Assembly: GCA_023457535.1 (NCBI GenBank)
Contig: JAEWLN010000184.1
Span: forward strand, 1-35,356
Length of the DNA stretch: 35,356 nucleotides
Direction of reading: 5' to 3'
Source: Bacteroidota bacterium
GTDB taxonomy: Bacteria; Bacteroidota; Bacteroidia; Flavobacteriales; Flavobacteriaceae
In this document: positions 1-7,871 of the stretch, in pieces
Layout: each line of letters begins with the position of its first letter
How positions within the stretch are numbered: position 1 is the first letter of the stretch
Program-made: the position numbers and the translations under genes
Notes under the pieces: generated by a model
Told to the model about the DNA's origin: nothing
Database searches by the model: none
What the model saw: the letters and a program-made list of their open reading frames with translations, nothing else

Positions 1-290
1 ATCTTGACCGCGTCGTTTTGGAGCAGTTCCAGCTCGCGGTGGCCGGCACGCGCGGCAAAAAATGCCGGATAGCGTTAGAACGGTTATGCCAGTTGTATGC
101 ACTGTCTCAAATAGAGAAAAATGCGGCATGGTTTCTTGAATCGGGCTATATGGAAAGCGTCAAGAGCAAGGCCATCCGCAAAATGGTCAGCCAGTTGTGC
201 TGGGATGTCCGACCTGATGCGGTGCCGCTTACCGACGGCTTTGCCATTCCAGACCATTGCCTGGCCGCACCCATCGCATTCAAAAGCTGA
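1..290 (+). CDS. Acyl-CoA oxidase/dehydrogenase family protein, C-terminal fragment
   Basis: An open frame enters from the left edge (first full codon at base 3) and ends with TGA at 288-290, so only about 95 C-terminal residues are visible. The stretch LYALSQIEKNAAWFLESGYM, followed by a KAIRKMVSQLCWDVRPDAV segment and an IPDHCLAAPIA tail, resembles the C-terminal helical domain of the long acyl-CoA oxidase-type flavoproteins common in flavobacteria. That family oxidises acyl-CoA to enoyl-CoA. No FAD-binding or catalytic residue is visible, so the call rests on the tail alone. The last 11 bases overlap the 3' end of the convergent menC gene, and no terminator hairpin lies between them. Confidence 0.65.
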   Translation, partial: LDRVVLEQFQLAVAGTRGKKCRIALERLCQLYALSQIEKNAAWFLESGYMESVKSKAIRKMVSQLCWDVRPDAVPLTDGFAIPDHCLAAPIAFKS

Positions 291-1335
291 AAAAACCGGT
301 ATCGATGCTCCAATGGATTTGCGGATCGTAATGAAGTGCACCGTCGCGTACCACAAGCGGGCTGTCGAAATTATTGGTATACAATCCACCGGTGCCTAAT
401 CCCTGTGGCATCGGATTGCCCAGCGTATGGGTGAACTGAGCAATGGCATTCAAACCGATATTACTTTCGAGCGCCGATGTGACCCACCATTTGATCCCGT
501 ATTGCCCCGCCAGGTCGATCCACTGCCGCGTGCCGCGAAACCCGCCGATAAAACTAGGCTTGAAAATGAGGTATTGCGGACGTATCGTTTCGAGCAGCAT
601 TTGTTTTTGCGCCGTGTTGAACACACCAATCAGCTCCTCGTCCAGTGCAATCGGCAATGGTGTGGCGTTACACAGTTTTGCCATTTTGTCAGGCTGTCCA
701 TTTTTAATAGGTTGCTCTATGCTATGAATGTCGAAACCAGATAGTTGATGTAATTTATCTAAAGCATTTTCAAAACTAAAAGCGCCGTTTGCGTCTACGC
801 GGATTTCCATTTGTTCTTTGCTGAAATGCGTGCGTATGAAACGCAGTAAATCCAGTTCTTTTTCAAAATCGATCGCGCCTATCTTGAGTTTGATGCATGT
901 AAAACCGTCGGCTATTTTTTGCTCAATCTGCTGTTTCATGAAGCTTTCGTCGCCCATCCAAACGAGCCCGTTGATGGGTATGGAAGAACGCCCCTTTGTG
1001 AACTCCGATGGGAATAGTTCAAATGGATGGCTGCTTTCCAGAGACGCGAATGCCATTTCCACACCAAACTGGATCGACGGAAATTCCATCAGCGCTTGCC
1101 ACAATGCCTGCTCACCCATCGCGATATTTTCGCACACCCACTGCAATTTGGCTTCGTAATCCGGACGATCGTCGCTACTGAGCCCGCGCAACAGGCCACA
1201 CTCGCCTATTCCCTTTTTGCCATCGCGCTCCAGGACCAAAAACCAGGTTTCCTTTTGCGTTAAAACACCACGCGAGGTCCCGGCGGGAATTTTAAAGTCG
1301 AGCAAATAGCGGTGATAAGTGGCTTTGATGATCAT
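280..1335 (-). CDS. menC: o-Succinylbenzoate synthase (MenC)
   Basis: A 351-residue member of the enolase superfamily that dehydrates SHCHC to o-succinylbenzoate in menaquinone synthesis. An N-terminal capping domain is followed by the TIM barrel. The expected acid-base lysines sit in a KLK motif (K149, K151). Metal ligands fit D181 in VDANGAF, E207 in IEQPI and D232 in LDEE, and the barrel lysine is K259 in FKPS. Length is normal for the family. The start ATG shares its A with the TAA stop of the upstream TPR gene (TAATG), implying translational coupling and membership of the menB-menA operon. Its 3' end overlaps the convergent acyl-CoA oxidase gene. The presence of menA, menB and menD nearby favours MenC over a dipeptide epimerase of the same superfamily. 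Confidence 0.93.
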   Translation of the reverse strand: MIIKATYHRYLLDFKIPAGTSRGVLTQKETWFLVLERDGKKGIGECGLLRGLSSDDRPDYEAKLQWVCENIAMGEQALWQALMEFPSIQFGVEMAFASLESSHPFELFPSEFTKGRSSIPINGLVWMGDESFMKQQIEQKIADGFTCIKLKIGAIDFEKELDLLRFIRTHFSKEQMEIRVDANGAFSFENALDKLHQLSGFDIHSIEQPIKNGQPDKMAKLCNATPLPIALDEELIGVFNTAQKQMLLETIRPQYLIFKPSFIGGFRGTRQWIDLAGQYGIKWWVTSALESNIGLNAIAQFTHTLGNPMPQGLGTGGLYTNNFDSPLVVRDGALHYDPQIHWSIDTGFFSF

Positions 1336-2534
1336 TATTTGAACAAGTTGAGGACTTTGTCAAAATTTTCGGCGGGCAACCCTGCTTTTTTGAATGCATC
1401 AAAATCGGCGCGCGTGCGGTCTTTCCAGCTTTGGGTCTCGGATACGTTTTGCGATGCGTACTTGCGATGGATCCTGCGTGCGGCACTCCATTCCCCGGTG
1501 AGCAGATGCGCGTGTGCGAGGTTGAGCTTGATGGCCAGTTCCGAGGGATCGCGCTTTTCGCCGTCGGTCAGGAATTTGAGCGCCTTGTCGTATTGTCGCG
1601 TAAACAAATAGGCATACCCGATGGCGTTATAATCCAACGCTGTGGCGCGGTTCTCCTGGATAATGACCTGTAATTTGGCGATGGCATCGGGATATTCGGC
1701 CGATTTGAGGAACGCGGCGGCCTGTTCGCGCAAGGCGGTGTAGATCGCGCTTGAAGCATCGGTTTCCGTAAGGCATGCTTTGCCGTAATCGCGGAATGTC
1801 TTGGCTTTTTCTGCCGCGAGCAGCCGATTGTATTCCTGGTATTTGTAATCTTTCTGGAATTTGTCGAGCACGCAAATACAGTAATCATCCGGATCAGGCA
1901 ATCGTTTGGCCAGATCAGCGCTTTCACAAATGGCCAATACTGCTTTTTTGTTTTCGGCGGTCCAGCCGCGGCTCAGTTTGCGGTCGACCCACGGCACAAC
2001 CTCGAGCACGATTTTTTGTTTGAGGATCCAGTTGTTGCTCTCAAAGGCAAACCAAAGATTCGTCGAATTGGGATTCAGGCAGGCGAGCTTTTCTGCCGAG
2101 AGCACCTTGGCTTCCTTGTTAATGGGCGTATCCTGATACAAGCACGCCTTTTCCGGCTTGCCCGTTTCTTTGTATTTTTGCGCATTCTCCGCCGTGGTAA
2201 AAATCCCGTAGCGGCATTTGTCATCGCCCGATACCTTGGACAAAATGAACAGCGCGCCGGCAGAACCCTGCGACAATCCCGTTGGATCAGGGATGGATTT
2301 GAGCACCGATACCAGACTGCCTGCCAGTTGCTGGTTTTCGTCAAGAATCGTGATGCGGTAAACGACCTGGGTGGTTCCCACCGGGAAATCTTCTGTTTTG
2401 ATGACGATGCGGTTGCCGGCCGGCACGACGATCTCGCGCGCCGTGGAGCGGTCTTTGTCCCAATAGCCGTCGTGTTGGGCGGTGACCGCCAAAGTCCACA
2501 GGAAAAGGAATAGCGTAAATGTTTGTCTGGTCAT
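1335..2534 (-). CDS. Secreted tetratricopeptide-repeat protein of unknown function
   Basis: 399 residues starting with a Sec signal peptide (MTRQTFTLFLFLWTLAVTAQ, cleavage probably after AVTA). The region to about residue 190 looks like a beta-rich extracytoplasmic domain with no family I recognise. The C-terminal part (about 270-350) contains TPR-like helical pairs, with phrases such as YNAIGYAYLFTRQYDKALKFL and LNLAHAHLLTGEWSAA. Six or so cysteines lie in the middle (for example CICVLDKF). It follows the UPF0173 gene after 103 bases and is coupled to menC by a one-base overlap. Its link to menaquinone synthesis is positional only. A periplasmic scaffold role is possible but not shown by the sequence. 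Confidence 0.8.
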   Translation of the reverse strand: MTRQTFTLFLFLWTLAVTAQHDGYWDKDRSTAREIVVPAGNRIVIKTEDFPVGTTQVVYRITILDENQQLAGSLVSVLKSIPDPTGLSQGSAGALFILSKVSGDDKCRYGIFTTAENAQKYKETGKPEKACLYQDTPINKEAKVLSAEKLACLNPNSTNLWFAFESNNWILKQKIVLEVVPWVDRKLSRGWTAENKKAVLAICESADLAKRLPDPDDYCICVLDKFQKDYKYQEYNRLLAAEKAKTFRDYGKACLTETDASSAIYTALREQAAAFLKSAEYPDAIAKLQVIIQENRATALDYNAIGYAYLFTRQYDKALKFLTDGEKRDPSELAIKLNLAHAHLLTGEWSAARRIHRKYASQNVSETQSWKDRTRADFDAFKKAGLPAENFDKVLNLFK

Positions 2535-2572
2535 GGTTTGGACGCCGGTGCCCTAGCCCCGGTTGCAGCAAA

Positions 2573-2603
2573 CTATCCTTTTGCCGGCCAAGGCAAAAGA
2601 TAG
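2573..2603. other. Inverted repeat in the only sizeable gap of the men operon
   Basis: Left arm CTATCCTTTTGCC (2573-2585) and right arm GGCAAAAGATAG (2592-2603) pair along 12 bp with one bulged base, around a 6-base loop. It lies between the UPF0173 gene and the TPR gene, both on the minus strand. The sequence following it on that strand has only three T residues, so it is not a convincing intrinsic terminator. An mRNA-processing or attenuation hairpin is an alternative reading. Confidence 0.5.
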
Positions 2604-2637
2604 TGCGGAAAACGGGAAAAAGCTCCTGAAAAAAAAA

Positions 2638-3315
2638 TTACAAATCAATCGAATCGCCTATGGGCAGCAGCATGAGGTCTTTGCCCGCATCAAAAAACTG
2701 CTTTTTGGCCTGGGCGTGGTCAATGACGATGTAGCCAAAAGTATCGTAATGGTAGCCGAGCACTTTGTCGCATTGCACAAAATCCGACGCGATGATCGCA
2801 TCGGCCACATCCATCGTATAATTACTGCCGATCGGGAAAATCGCCAGATCCAGTTTGGTGCGCAACGGAATGAGTTTCATGTCAAAGGTAAGCGCCGTAT
2901 CGCCGGCAATGTAAATGTTTTTGTGCTCTCCTTCGATGACAAAGCCGCCCGGGTTGCCGCCGTAAGTGCCGTCAGGGAATGCACTCGAGTGGATGGCATT
3001 AACGTATTTAACGGTTCCAAAATCAAACGTCCAGCTGCCGCCATGGTTCATGCCGTGGCTTTTGAAACCTTTCTTTTGGTAGTAATCGGCGATTTCGGCA
3101 TTCGAAACAATCGTCGCGCCTGTATTTTGGGCAATCGCCTCGACGTCGCCTGTGTGGTCGCCGTGTGCGTGCGTGACCAGGATGTAATCGGCTTTGAGCT
3201 GGCCGATGTCGATATGCGACGCTTTTGGATTTTGCGAAATGTAAGGATCGACGATGATGTGCTTGCCGCTGACTTCAAGCCCCAGCGCGGCGTGTCCGTA
3301 GTAGGTAATTTTCAT
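2638..3315 (-). CDS. UPF0173-type metal-dependent hydrolase (metallo-beta-lactamase fold)
   Basis: 225 residues beginning MKITYYGHAALGLEV and carrying the metallo-beta-lactamase metal-binding signature THAHGDH (H49, H51, D53, H54). Further expected histidines lie at about H146 and in GYHYDTFG near the C terminus. Length and the N-terminal YYGHA segment match the UPF0173/YtkL group of cytoplasmic hydrolases, whose substrate is unknown. The gene begins two bases after menA ends, so it is very probably co-transcribed with menA. Context does not reveal the substrate; a thioesterase role in menaquinone synthesis would be speculation. There is no signal peptide. Confidence 0.88.
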   Translation of the reverse strand: MKITYYGHAALGLEVSGKHIIVDPYISQNPKASHIDIGQLKADYILVTHAHGDHTGDVEAIAQNTGATIVSNAEIADYYQKKGFKSHGMNHGGSWTFDFGTVKYVNAIHSSAFPDGTYGGNPGGFVIEGEHKNIYIAGDTALTFDMKLIPLRTKLDLAIFPIGSNYTMDVADAIIASDFVQCDKVLGYHYDTFGYIVIDHAQAKKQFFDAGKDLMLLPIGDSIDL

Positions 3316-3317
3316 GA

Positions 3318-4292
3318 TTATTGGTAATGGTTAACGGTGGCGTTGAAAATCTGGACGATGATGTCCGTAAAAAAGTAAATCAGCGATAGCGACATCAGCA
3401 CCGAAATCAGGAACGTACTGATGGCAAGTTTTTTCAATTCCGGATCCAGCAGCCTTGGTTCCTGGTTGGCATGGACGGTTTTAAGGTGGCGCACGAGCGG
3501 AATGTACGCAATCAGGAACAAATACATGTCAAAATTGAGATGGCCCGGATCGCCGTCCTTGTACCAATCGAACAAAAATGCGAACACCAGCATGAGCACC
3601 ATGGCCGATACGATCAGGAAATAATGGTATTTCTTGGCTGCGGCCCCGCCGATTTTCACGACAATGGTATTTTTGCCAGCTTTTTTGTCCGATGCCTCAT
3701 CGCGCATATTATTGAGGTTCAAAACCCCGACACTGAGCAATCCGATGGCCGATGCGGGCAGGATCAAAAACGGATCGATTTCCTTCAGATACATAAAGCT
3801 GACCCCGAGCGTGCTGACCCAGCCAAAGAATACAAACACGAATACATCGCCGTAACCGCGATAACCGTATGCGGTATTTCCGACGGTATACCGGATGGCC
3901 GACGCCACAGCAATTGCACCCAGGGTCAAAAAGAACAGCGAGAAGACCAGATTGGTGTCCTTGAAGGCAAAATAGATCAGCGTGATGGCCGACAGCATCG
4001 TTAGCATGGACGTAAATGCCATGGCACGTTTCATCGCCGCGGCCGAAATCACACCGCTCTGGATGGCGCGCCTGGGCCCTACGCGGTCCTGGTTATCAGT
4101 TCCTTTGATGCCATCGCCGTAATCGTTGGCAAAATTCGACAGGATTTGCAACAGCAGCGTTGTGGTGATCGCAAAAGTAAAGATCTTCCAATTGGGCCGC
4201 GCCTGCGACATGGCGTAAAAGCATCCGAGGATAATTCCGGAAACAGAAAGCGGTAGAGTACGTACGCGTGCGGCTTCAATCCAGTGTTTCAT
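3318..4292 (-). CDS. menA: 1,4-Dihydroxy-2-naphthoate polyprenyltransferase (MenA)
   Basis: A 324-residue UbiA-superfamily membrane protein with about eight or nine transmembrane helices. It transfers a polyprenyl chain to 1,4-dihydroxy-2-naphthoate to give demethylmenaquinone. The first diphosphate/Mg-binding motif is N53-FANDYGDGIKGTDNQDR, in the form characteristic of MenA, followed by GPRR. The second aspartate-rich motif is NNMRDEASD (D198, D202), followed by KKAGKNT. The conserved N-terminal RTLPLSVSG segment is also present. It lies 12 bases after the beta-barrel-like gene and two bases before UPF0173. A second UbiA protein at 25829 lacks these MenA-specific signatures. Confidence 0.95.
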   Translation of the reverse strand: MKHWIEAARVRTLPLSVSGIILGCFYAMSQARPNWKIFTFAITTTLLLQILSNFANDYGDGIKGTDNQDRVGPRRAIQSGVISAAAMKRAMAFTSMLTMLSAITLIYFAFKDTNLVFSLFFLTLGAIAVASAIRYTVGNTAYGYRGYGDVFVFVFFGWVSTLGVSFMYLKEIDPFLILPASAIGLLSVGVLNLNNMRDEASDKKAGKNTIVVKIGGAAAKKYHYFLIVSAMVLMLVFAFLFDWYKDGDPGHLNFDMYLFLIAYIPLVRHLKTVHANQEPRLLDPELKKLAISTFLISVLMSLSLIYFFTDIIVQIFNATVNHYQ

Positions 4293-4304
4293 AGCATTTG
4301 TGGT

Positions 4305-4886
4305 TTAAAATCGGAACCCGAAACCAAGATGGACCACGCCATAGGTTTCCTCGTTGGGATAATAATAAGAATTGTCATTGCGGTTTACCTTGAGTGCGTA
4401 AAGCCGGATCCCGGCGTCGGCAAACAGTATTTTTGCAAAATCGAAGCGCAAGCCGCCTGCAAAGGTAGCGCCCTTGTATTGCACTTTATAGGTGCTGCCG
4501 TTGTAAAAGCTGCCGTCGTACGCATCGGGCACAAAAGCAATCGGCCTGGCAAGCTGCATTTTGGTTTCATAAAACGCATACCCGCCGGACAAATACGGCT
4601 TGAGCGCAAACCGGAACGGCTGGGCTTCGATGTAAACATGCGGGTTGTACACCACATAGTTTTCATAAGGCGCATCAAGGGTGCGGTACGATCCGGACAT
4701 GCCCGCGCCAAAGTGAAATGCGCCCAAACTGACGGCGCGTACACGTAAATCGACGCCTCCGGAAAACGTCTGGTTGTCGCCCAACGGCGGATTGTAATGC
4801 AGGCCGATGTTGAAACGGTCCTTTTCCTGGGCCTGTAACGTAAGGGCCCCGGCCAGGACAACGCCTGAAATTAGCTTTTTTATCAT
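4305..4886 (-). CDS. Predicted outer-membrane beta-barrel-like protein, unknown function
   Basis: 193 residues starting MIKKLISGVVLAGALTLQAQ, a clear Sec signal peptide. A longer frame opens with TTG at 4934, but it would bury the signal peptide and overlap the upstream PH-domain gene. The mature part is rich in alternating aromatic and polar residues with many Gly/Tyr turns (for example FHFGAGMSGSYRTL, LSGGYAFYETKM). It ends in VVHLGFGFRF, and a terminal aromatic Phe is typical of outer-membrane barrels. I do not recognise a named family; an OmpW/OprF-like small barrel is the nearest impression. It sits 5 bases after the larger PH-domain gene and 12 bases before menA. Confidence 0.72.
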   Translation of the reverse strand: MIKKLISGVVLAGALTLQAQEKDRFNIGLHYNPPLGDNQTFSGGVDLRVRAVSLGAFHFGAGMSGSYRTLDAPYENYVVYNPHVYIEAQPFRFALKPYLSGGYAFYETKMQLARPIAFVPDAYDGSFYNGSTYKVQYKGATFAGGLRFDFAKILFADAGIRLYALKVNRNDNSYYYPNEETYGVVHLGFGFRF

Positions 4887-4891
4887 ATTTT

Positions 4892-6373
4892 TCACATCCA
4901 GTTGCTGTCCGAGGTTTCGATTTCGTACAGCCAACGGTTCACATATTGTTTGATGATCGTAAAATCACCGAGTTCGAAGCTGATCTTCCCGCCCGCAGTG
5001 TGCAATGTCAGATACCCGATGTCGGCCGCTTTGTGCCAGAACAACTGCGAAACAGCAATGGCCTGGATTTTTTGCGGCTCGATGATCTCGCGCCGTACAT
5101 CCCATGCGCCGCTTTGCTTGATGATAAAATCGTCGGCGATAAAAAGCCTGTAATTGCGGTAGCCAAAACAAATCAACGTCATCGCAAAAAGAGCGTAAAC
5201 GGGCGCGATCCAGAGGTAGGGCGCGAAAGTGTCATCGGAAAGCGTTACCACGGTCAAAAATAATCCTAAAGGTAATACTATTGTAAGGACAATTGCAAAG
5301 ATGAGTTTGCGAAAATTGGGACGCAGCACAAGGCCTTGAGTGGGAATCTTGCCCAGGAGCAACTGCAGGATCGCATCGCGCTCAGCACTGTTGCACCCGG
5401 GAATTTCGACAGCTTGCTTGCGTTCTTCGCGTCCGCCGGCCGTAGCCTGCCTGATCCGGAGCTCGAGGATGTCGAGTTTTTTCTGGAAATAATTGCGCGT
5501 GACCGATACGATCTGGACTTTCTCGGGTTTGATAATCGTACTTTTGGTGCTGAACAGCCCGAACGAAAGCAACAACGAGCCTTGTTGCCGCGCCACGGTA
5601 TAACCGTAATAGCGAACGACGGTGCGCACCACGTTAATGACCAATATCGCCGCCATCAGCCAGGCAAAGAACATCCCGATCGATTGCATGACCACGGCGC
5701 TGTCCAGATAGCCGCTCACCCGATCTTCATCGATATAGCCGCGGTTGGCAAACTGCAGCACATTGTCGTACAAGGTAAAAAAGAACGCGAGCAGCAGCCC
5801 CAGCGTACGGACGTAATTTGAGGTAACCCCGATCTTGAGCAGGCTCGCCAGGCTGATGCGCAAAAACGGCCGTTCGGCAATTTCCGACCCGGGCTGTTGG
5901 GCGGGCATGGAGCGATCGTTGTCGAGCAACCGTGCCTTGAGCGCCAAAGCCACCGGATGCGATACCGCTTTGATCGATACTTCGCGCTCGTTGCTGCCAG
6001 CAGTGTCCACATCGAGCGCGTATACGCCGATCATACGCTGCAACAGCGATTGCCTGATGTTGACCTGCTGGATTTTGTAAAGTGCAATGGTGGTGCGTGT
6101 TTTATTGACGATGCCTTCCGTTATCACAAATTCCTGGTTGTCTTCGTCAAGAAAAAACGTAAAGTTGCGGTACTTGAGCCAGGCAATTACACCGATACCC
6201 GCCACGGCCATGCAAAGCGTCATGACGAGCGCCACTTTATCGACCGAATCGAACCTGAAAATCCAAACCACCAAAAGCGGCCAAAGTGCACGCGCATATT
6301 GCTGGACCGTATCGAAAAACATGACGATCACCCCTACGACCGATTGGCGTTGCGGCGCATTGAAATGCTCCAT
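4892..6373 (-). CDS. PH domain-containing membrane protein, YdbT-like (bPH2 repeats)
   Basis: 493 residues combining several transmembrane pairs with three bacterial PH domains (DUF304/bPH2). The domains are visible around residues 65-150 (TRTTIALYKIQQVNIRQSL), 250-330 (STKSTIIKPEKVQIVSVTRN) and 410-485 (WDVRREIIEPQKIQAIAVSQ). Each carries the family's pattern of an I/V-rich strand followed by a K/RIQ turn. This matches the larger partner of the YdbS/YdbT pair, which is membrane-bound and of poorly defined function. The start ATG directly abuts the TAA stop of the smaller partner (TAAATG), so the two are probably translated together. Its position inside the menaquinone operon is not explained by known function. 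Confidence 0.88.
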   Translation of the reverse strand: MEHFNAPQRQSVVGVIVMFFDTVQQYARALWPLLVVWIFRFDSVDKVALVMTLCMAVAGIGVIAWLKYRNFTFFLDEDNQEFVITEGIVNKTRTTIALYKIQQVNIRQSLLQRMIGVYALDVDTAGSNEREVSIKAVSHPVALALKARLLDNDRSMPAQQPGSEIAERPFLRISLASLLKIGVTSNYVRTLGLLLAFFFTLYDNVLQFANRGYIDEDRVSGYLDSAVVMQSIGMFFAWLMAAILVINVVRTVVRYYGYTVARQQGSLLLSFGLFSTKSTIIKPEKVQIVSVTRNYFQKKLDILELRIRQATAGGREERKQAVEIPGCNSAERDAILQLLLGKIPTQGLVLRPNFRKLIFAIVLTIVLPLGLFLTVVTLSDDTFAPYLWIAPVYALFAMTLICFGYRNYRLFIADDFIIKQSGAWDVRREIIEPQKIQAIAVSQLFWHKAADIGYLTLHTAGGKISFELGDFTIIKQYVNRWLYEIETSDSNWM

Positions 6374-6904
6374 TTACAGTTCTTTTTGGATTTTGCCCAT
6401 GAGCAGTTGCTTGATGTTCTCGGCCAGCGGTTTTTCGATTCCCGGAATGGCAATGTCGCCCGATGCGCCGCCCGCGGTAAACACCTGCACGGTCGCAAGC
6501 CCGAACATACGGGAGAGCCAGCCTTCGTGTAAGGCCACGTGCTGTACGCGGTTGTACGGGATCACGATCGTAGTGGTCGAAATGATGCCGTATCGGTACA
6601 ATACATCGTGGGTCCTGAAAGCGAATGCCTTTTTGCGAAACCCGATGTAAGACAGCGCCACAACCGGCACAATGGCCGCACACACGACTACCATGATCCG
6701 AACGGCACCAATCCTGAACTCAGGGACAGCCACAAACCCAACGGCCATTGCAAGCAGCACCGCGCCAAAGACAATGGCCCAGGTAATCATCTGCACTTTC
6801 CAGTAATCGCTGTGCAATGGCGTGAGCGGCACTTTTTCAAATTGCGGCAGCCGCGCAGGATCCAGCGCGTTATTTTCAAATGGTTCGGGTGTTACGGAAG
6901 CCAT
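6374..6904 (-). CDS. PH domain-containing membrane protein, YdbS-like
   Basis: 176 residues. Two adjacent transmembrane helices lie at about residues 40-90 (MITWAIVFGAVLLAMAV and a second VVVCAAIVPVVAL segment). A single bPH2 domain follows, containing VLYRYGIISTTTIVIPYNRV and the typical VQHVALHEGWLSRMFGLATV strand. This is the architecture of YdbS, the small partner of YdbT-like proteins. The start overlaps menB by 13 bases and the stop abuts the large partner, so menB and both PH genes form one unit. Function is unknown beyond membrane association. Confidence 0.88.
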   Translation of the reverse strand: MASVTPEPFENNALDPARLPQFEKVPLTPLHSDYWKVQMITWAIVFGAVLLAMAVGFVAVPEFRIGAVRIMVVVCAAIVPVVALSYIGFRKKAFAFRTHDVLYRYGIISTTTIVIPYNRVQHVALHEGWLSRMFGLATVQVFTAGGASGDIAIPGIEKPLAENIKQLLMGKIQKEL

Positions 6905-7731
6905 TTTTTTTCAAAATTAGGTTTGCGTTTTTCGAGAAAAGCGTTGCGCCCCTCGACGGCTTCATCGGTCATATACGCCAGACGCGTGGCTTCGCCGGCA
7001 AATACCTGTTGGCCCACCATGCCGTCATCGGTCAGGTTCATCGCAAATTTGAGCATTTTGATCGACGTTGGGGATTTGGCCAGGATTTCCTGCGCCCATT
7101 GATAAGCGGTTTCCTCGAGTTCGGCATGCGGAATGACGGCGTTGACCATGCCCATTTCAAAAGCTTCCTGGGCCGAATAGTTGCGTCCTAGAAAGAAAAT
7201 CTCGCGCGCTTTCTTTTGTCCGACCATTTTGGCCAGATACGCCGATCCGTAACCGCCGTCGAAACTTGTCACATCGGCGTCGGTTTGCTTAAAGATCGCG
7301 TGTTCTTTGCTGGCCAGCGTCAAATCGCACACCACGTGCAGCGAATGTCCGCCTCCTACGGCCCATCCCGGAACAACCGCAATCACGGCCTTGGGCATAA
7401 ACCGGATCAGGCGCTGGACTTCGAGGATGTTGAGCCGGTGCATGCCGTCATCGCCCACATAGCCCTGGTGTCCGCGCGCACGTTGGTCGCCGCCTGAGCA
7501 AAACGACCAGATGCCGTCCCTGGATGACGGACCCTCGGCCGAAAGCAACACCACGCCAATGGAAGTATCTTCCTGCGCGTCGTAAAACGCCTGGTACAGT
7601 TCGCTTGTGGTTTTGGGCCTGAACGCATTGCGCACCTCGGGGCGGTTGAATGCGATGCGCGCCACGCCATTGCATTTTTTGTAGGTGATGTCTTCGAATT
7701 CTTTAACCGTTTTCCAATCAATGGGCGTCAT
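6892..7731 (-). CDS. menB: 1,4-Dihydroxy-2-naphthoyl-CoA synthase (MenB)
   Basis: 279 residues from the ATG at 7731. A start nine bases further out would be TTG and is less likely. This crotonase-fold enzyme cyclises o-succinylbenzoyl-CoA in menaquinone synthesis. Diagnostic segments are ITYKKCNGVARIAFNRPEVR, CSGGDQ (78-83), PGWAVGGGHSL (121-131) and KQTDADVTSFDGGYGSAYLA. The Asp of QTD (D151) stands where Escherichia coli MenB has Gly, which places this enzyme in the bicarbonate-independent class, as in Mycobacterium. It is the first gene of the men operon. The best -7-like element upstream (TATTTTTA near 7746-7753) is weak, so the promoter is not settled. Confidence 0.95.
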   Translation of the reverse strand: MTPIDWKTVKEFEDITYKKCNGVARIAFNRPEVRNAFRPKTTSELYQAFYDAQEDTSIGVVLLSAEGPSSRDGIWSFCSGGDQRARGHQGYVGDDGMHRLNILEVQRLIRFMPKAVIAVVPGWAVGGGHSLHVVCDLTLASKEHAIFKQTDADVTSFDGGYGSAYLAKMVGQKKAREIFFLGRNYSAQEAFEMGMVNAVIPHAELEETAYQWAQEILAKSPTSIKMLKFAMNLTDDGMVGQQVFAGEATRLAYMTDEAVEGRNAFLEKRKPNFEKKWLP

Positions 7732-7803
7732 ATCGTACAATTTTTAGCGTAAAAATAAGTATTTAAATCCACAATAGGGAAACAAACAAGGGCCAATATC
7801 GCG

Positions 7804-7838
7804 CGGTTTGCCCGGTAATTTTATCCGACACCAAACCG
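7804..7838. other. Inverted repeat between the dioxygenase gene and menB
   Basis: CGGTTTG (7804-7810) and CAAACCG (7832-7838) are perfect 7-bp arms around a 21-base loop that can add a short CGG/CCG stem. It lies 34 bases past the dioxygenase stop on the minus strand. No T-run follows, so termination by it is uncertain. The rest of the 140-base gap is AT-rich and probably holds the menB promoter. Confidence 0.35.
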
Positions 7839-7871
7839 ATTGGAATTCAATTAATTGTCCCGCAAACAACC

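Noticed and set aside
2563..3327. 254-codon plus-strand frame
   Set aside because: It is opposite the UPF0173 hydrolase gene with its intact metal motif, and shows no recognisable domain.
7732..7740. Three-residue extension of MenB
   Set aside because: The codon at 7740 is TTG, and the ATG at 7731 gives the usual N terminus.
7804..7838. Terminator after the dioxygenase gene
   Set aside because: The inverted repeat has a 21-base loop and no T-run, so it is listed only as an inverted repeat.
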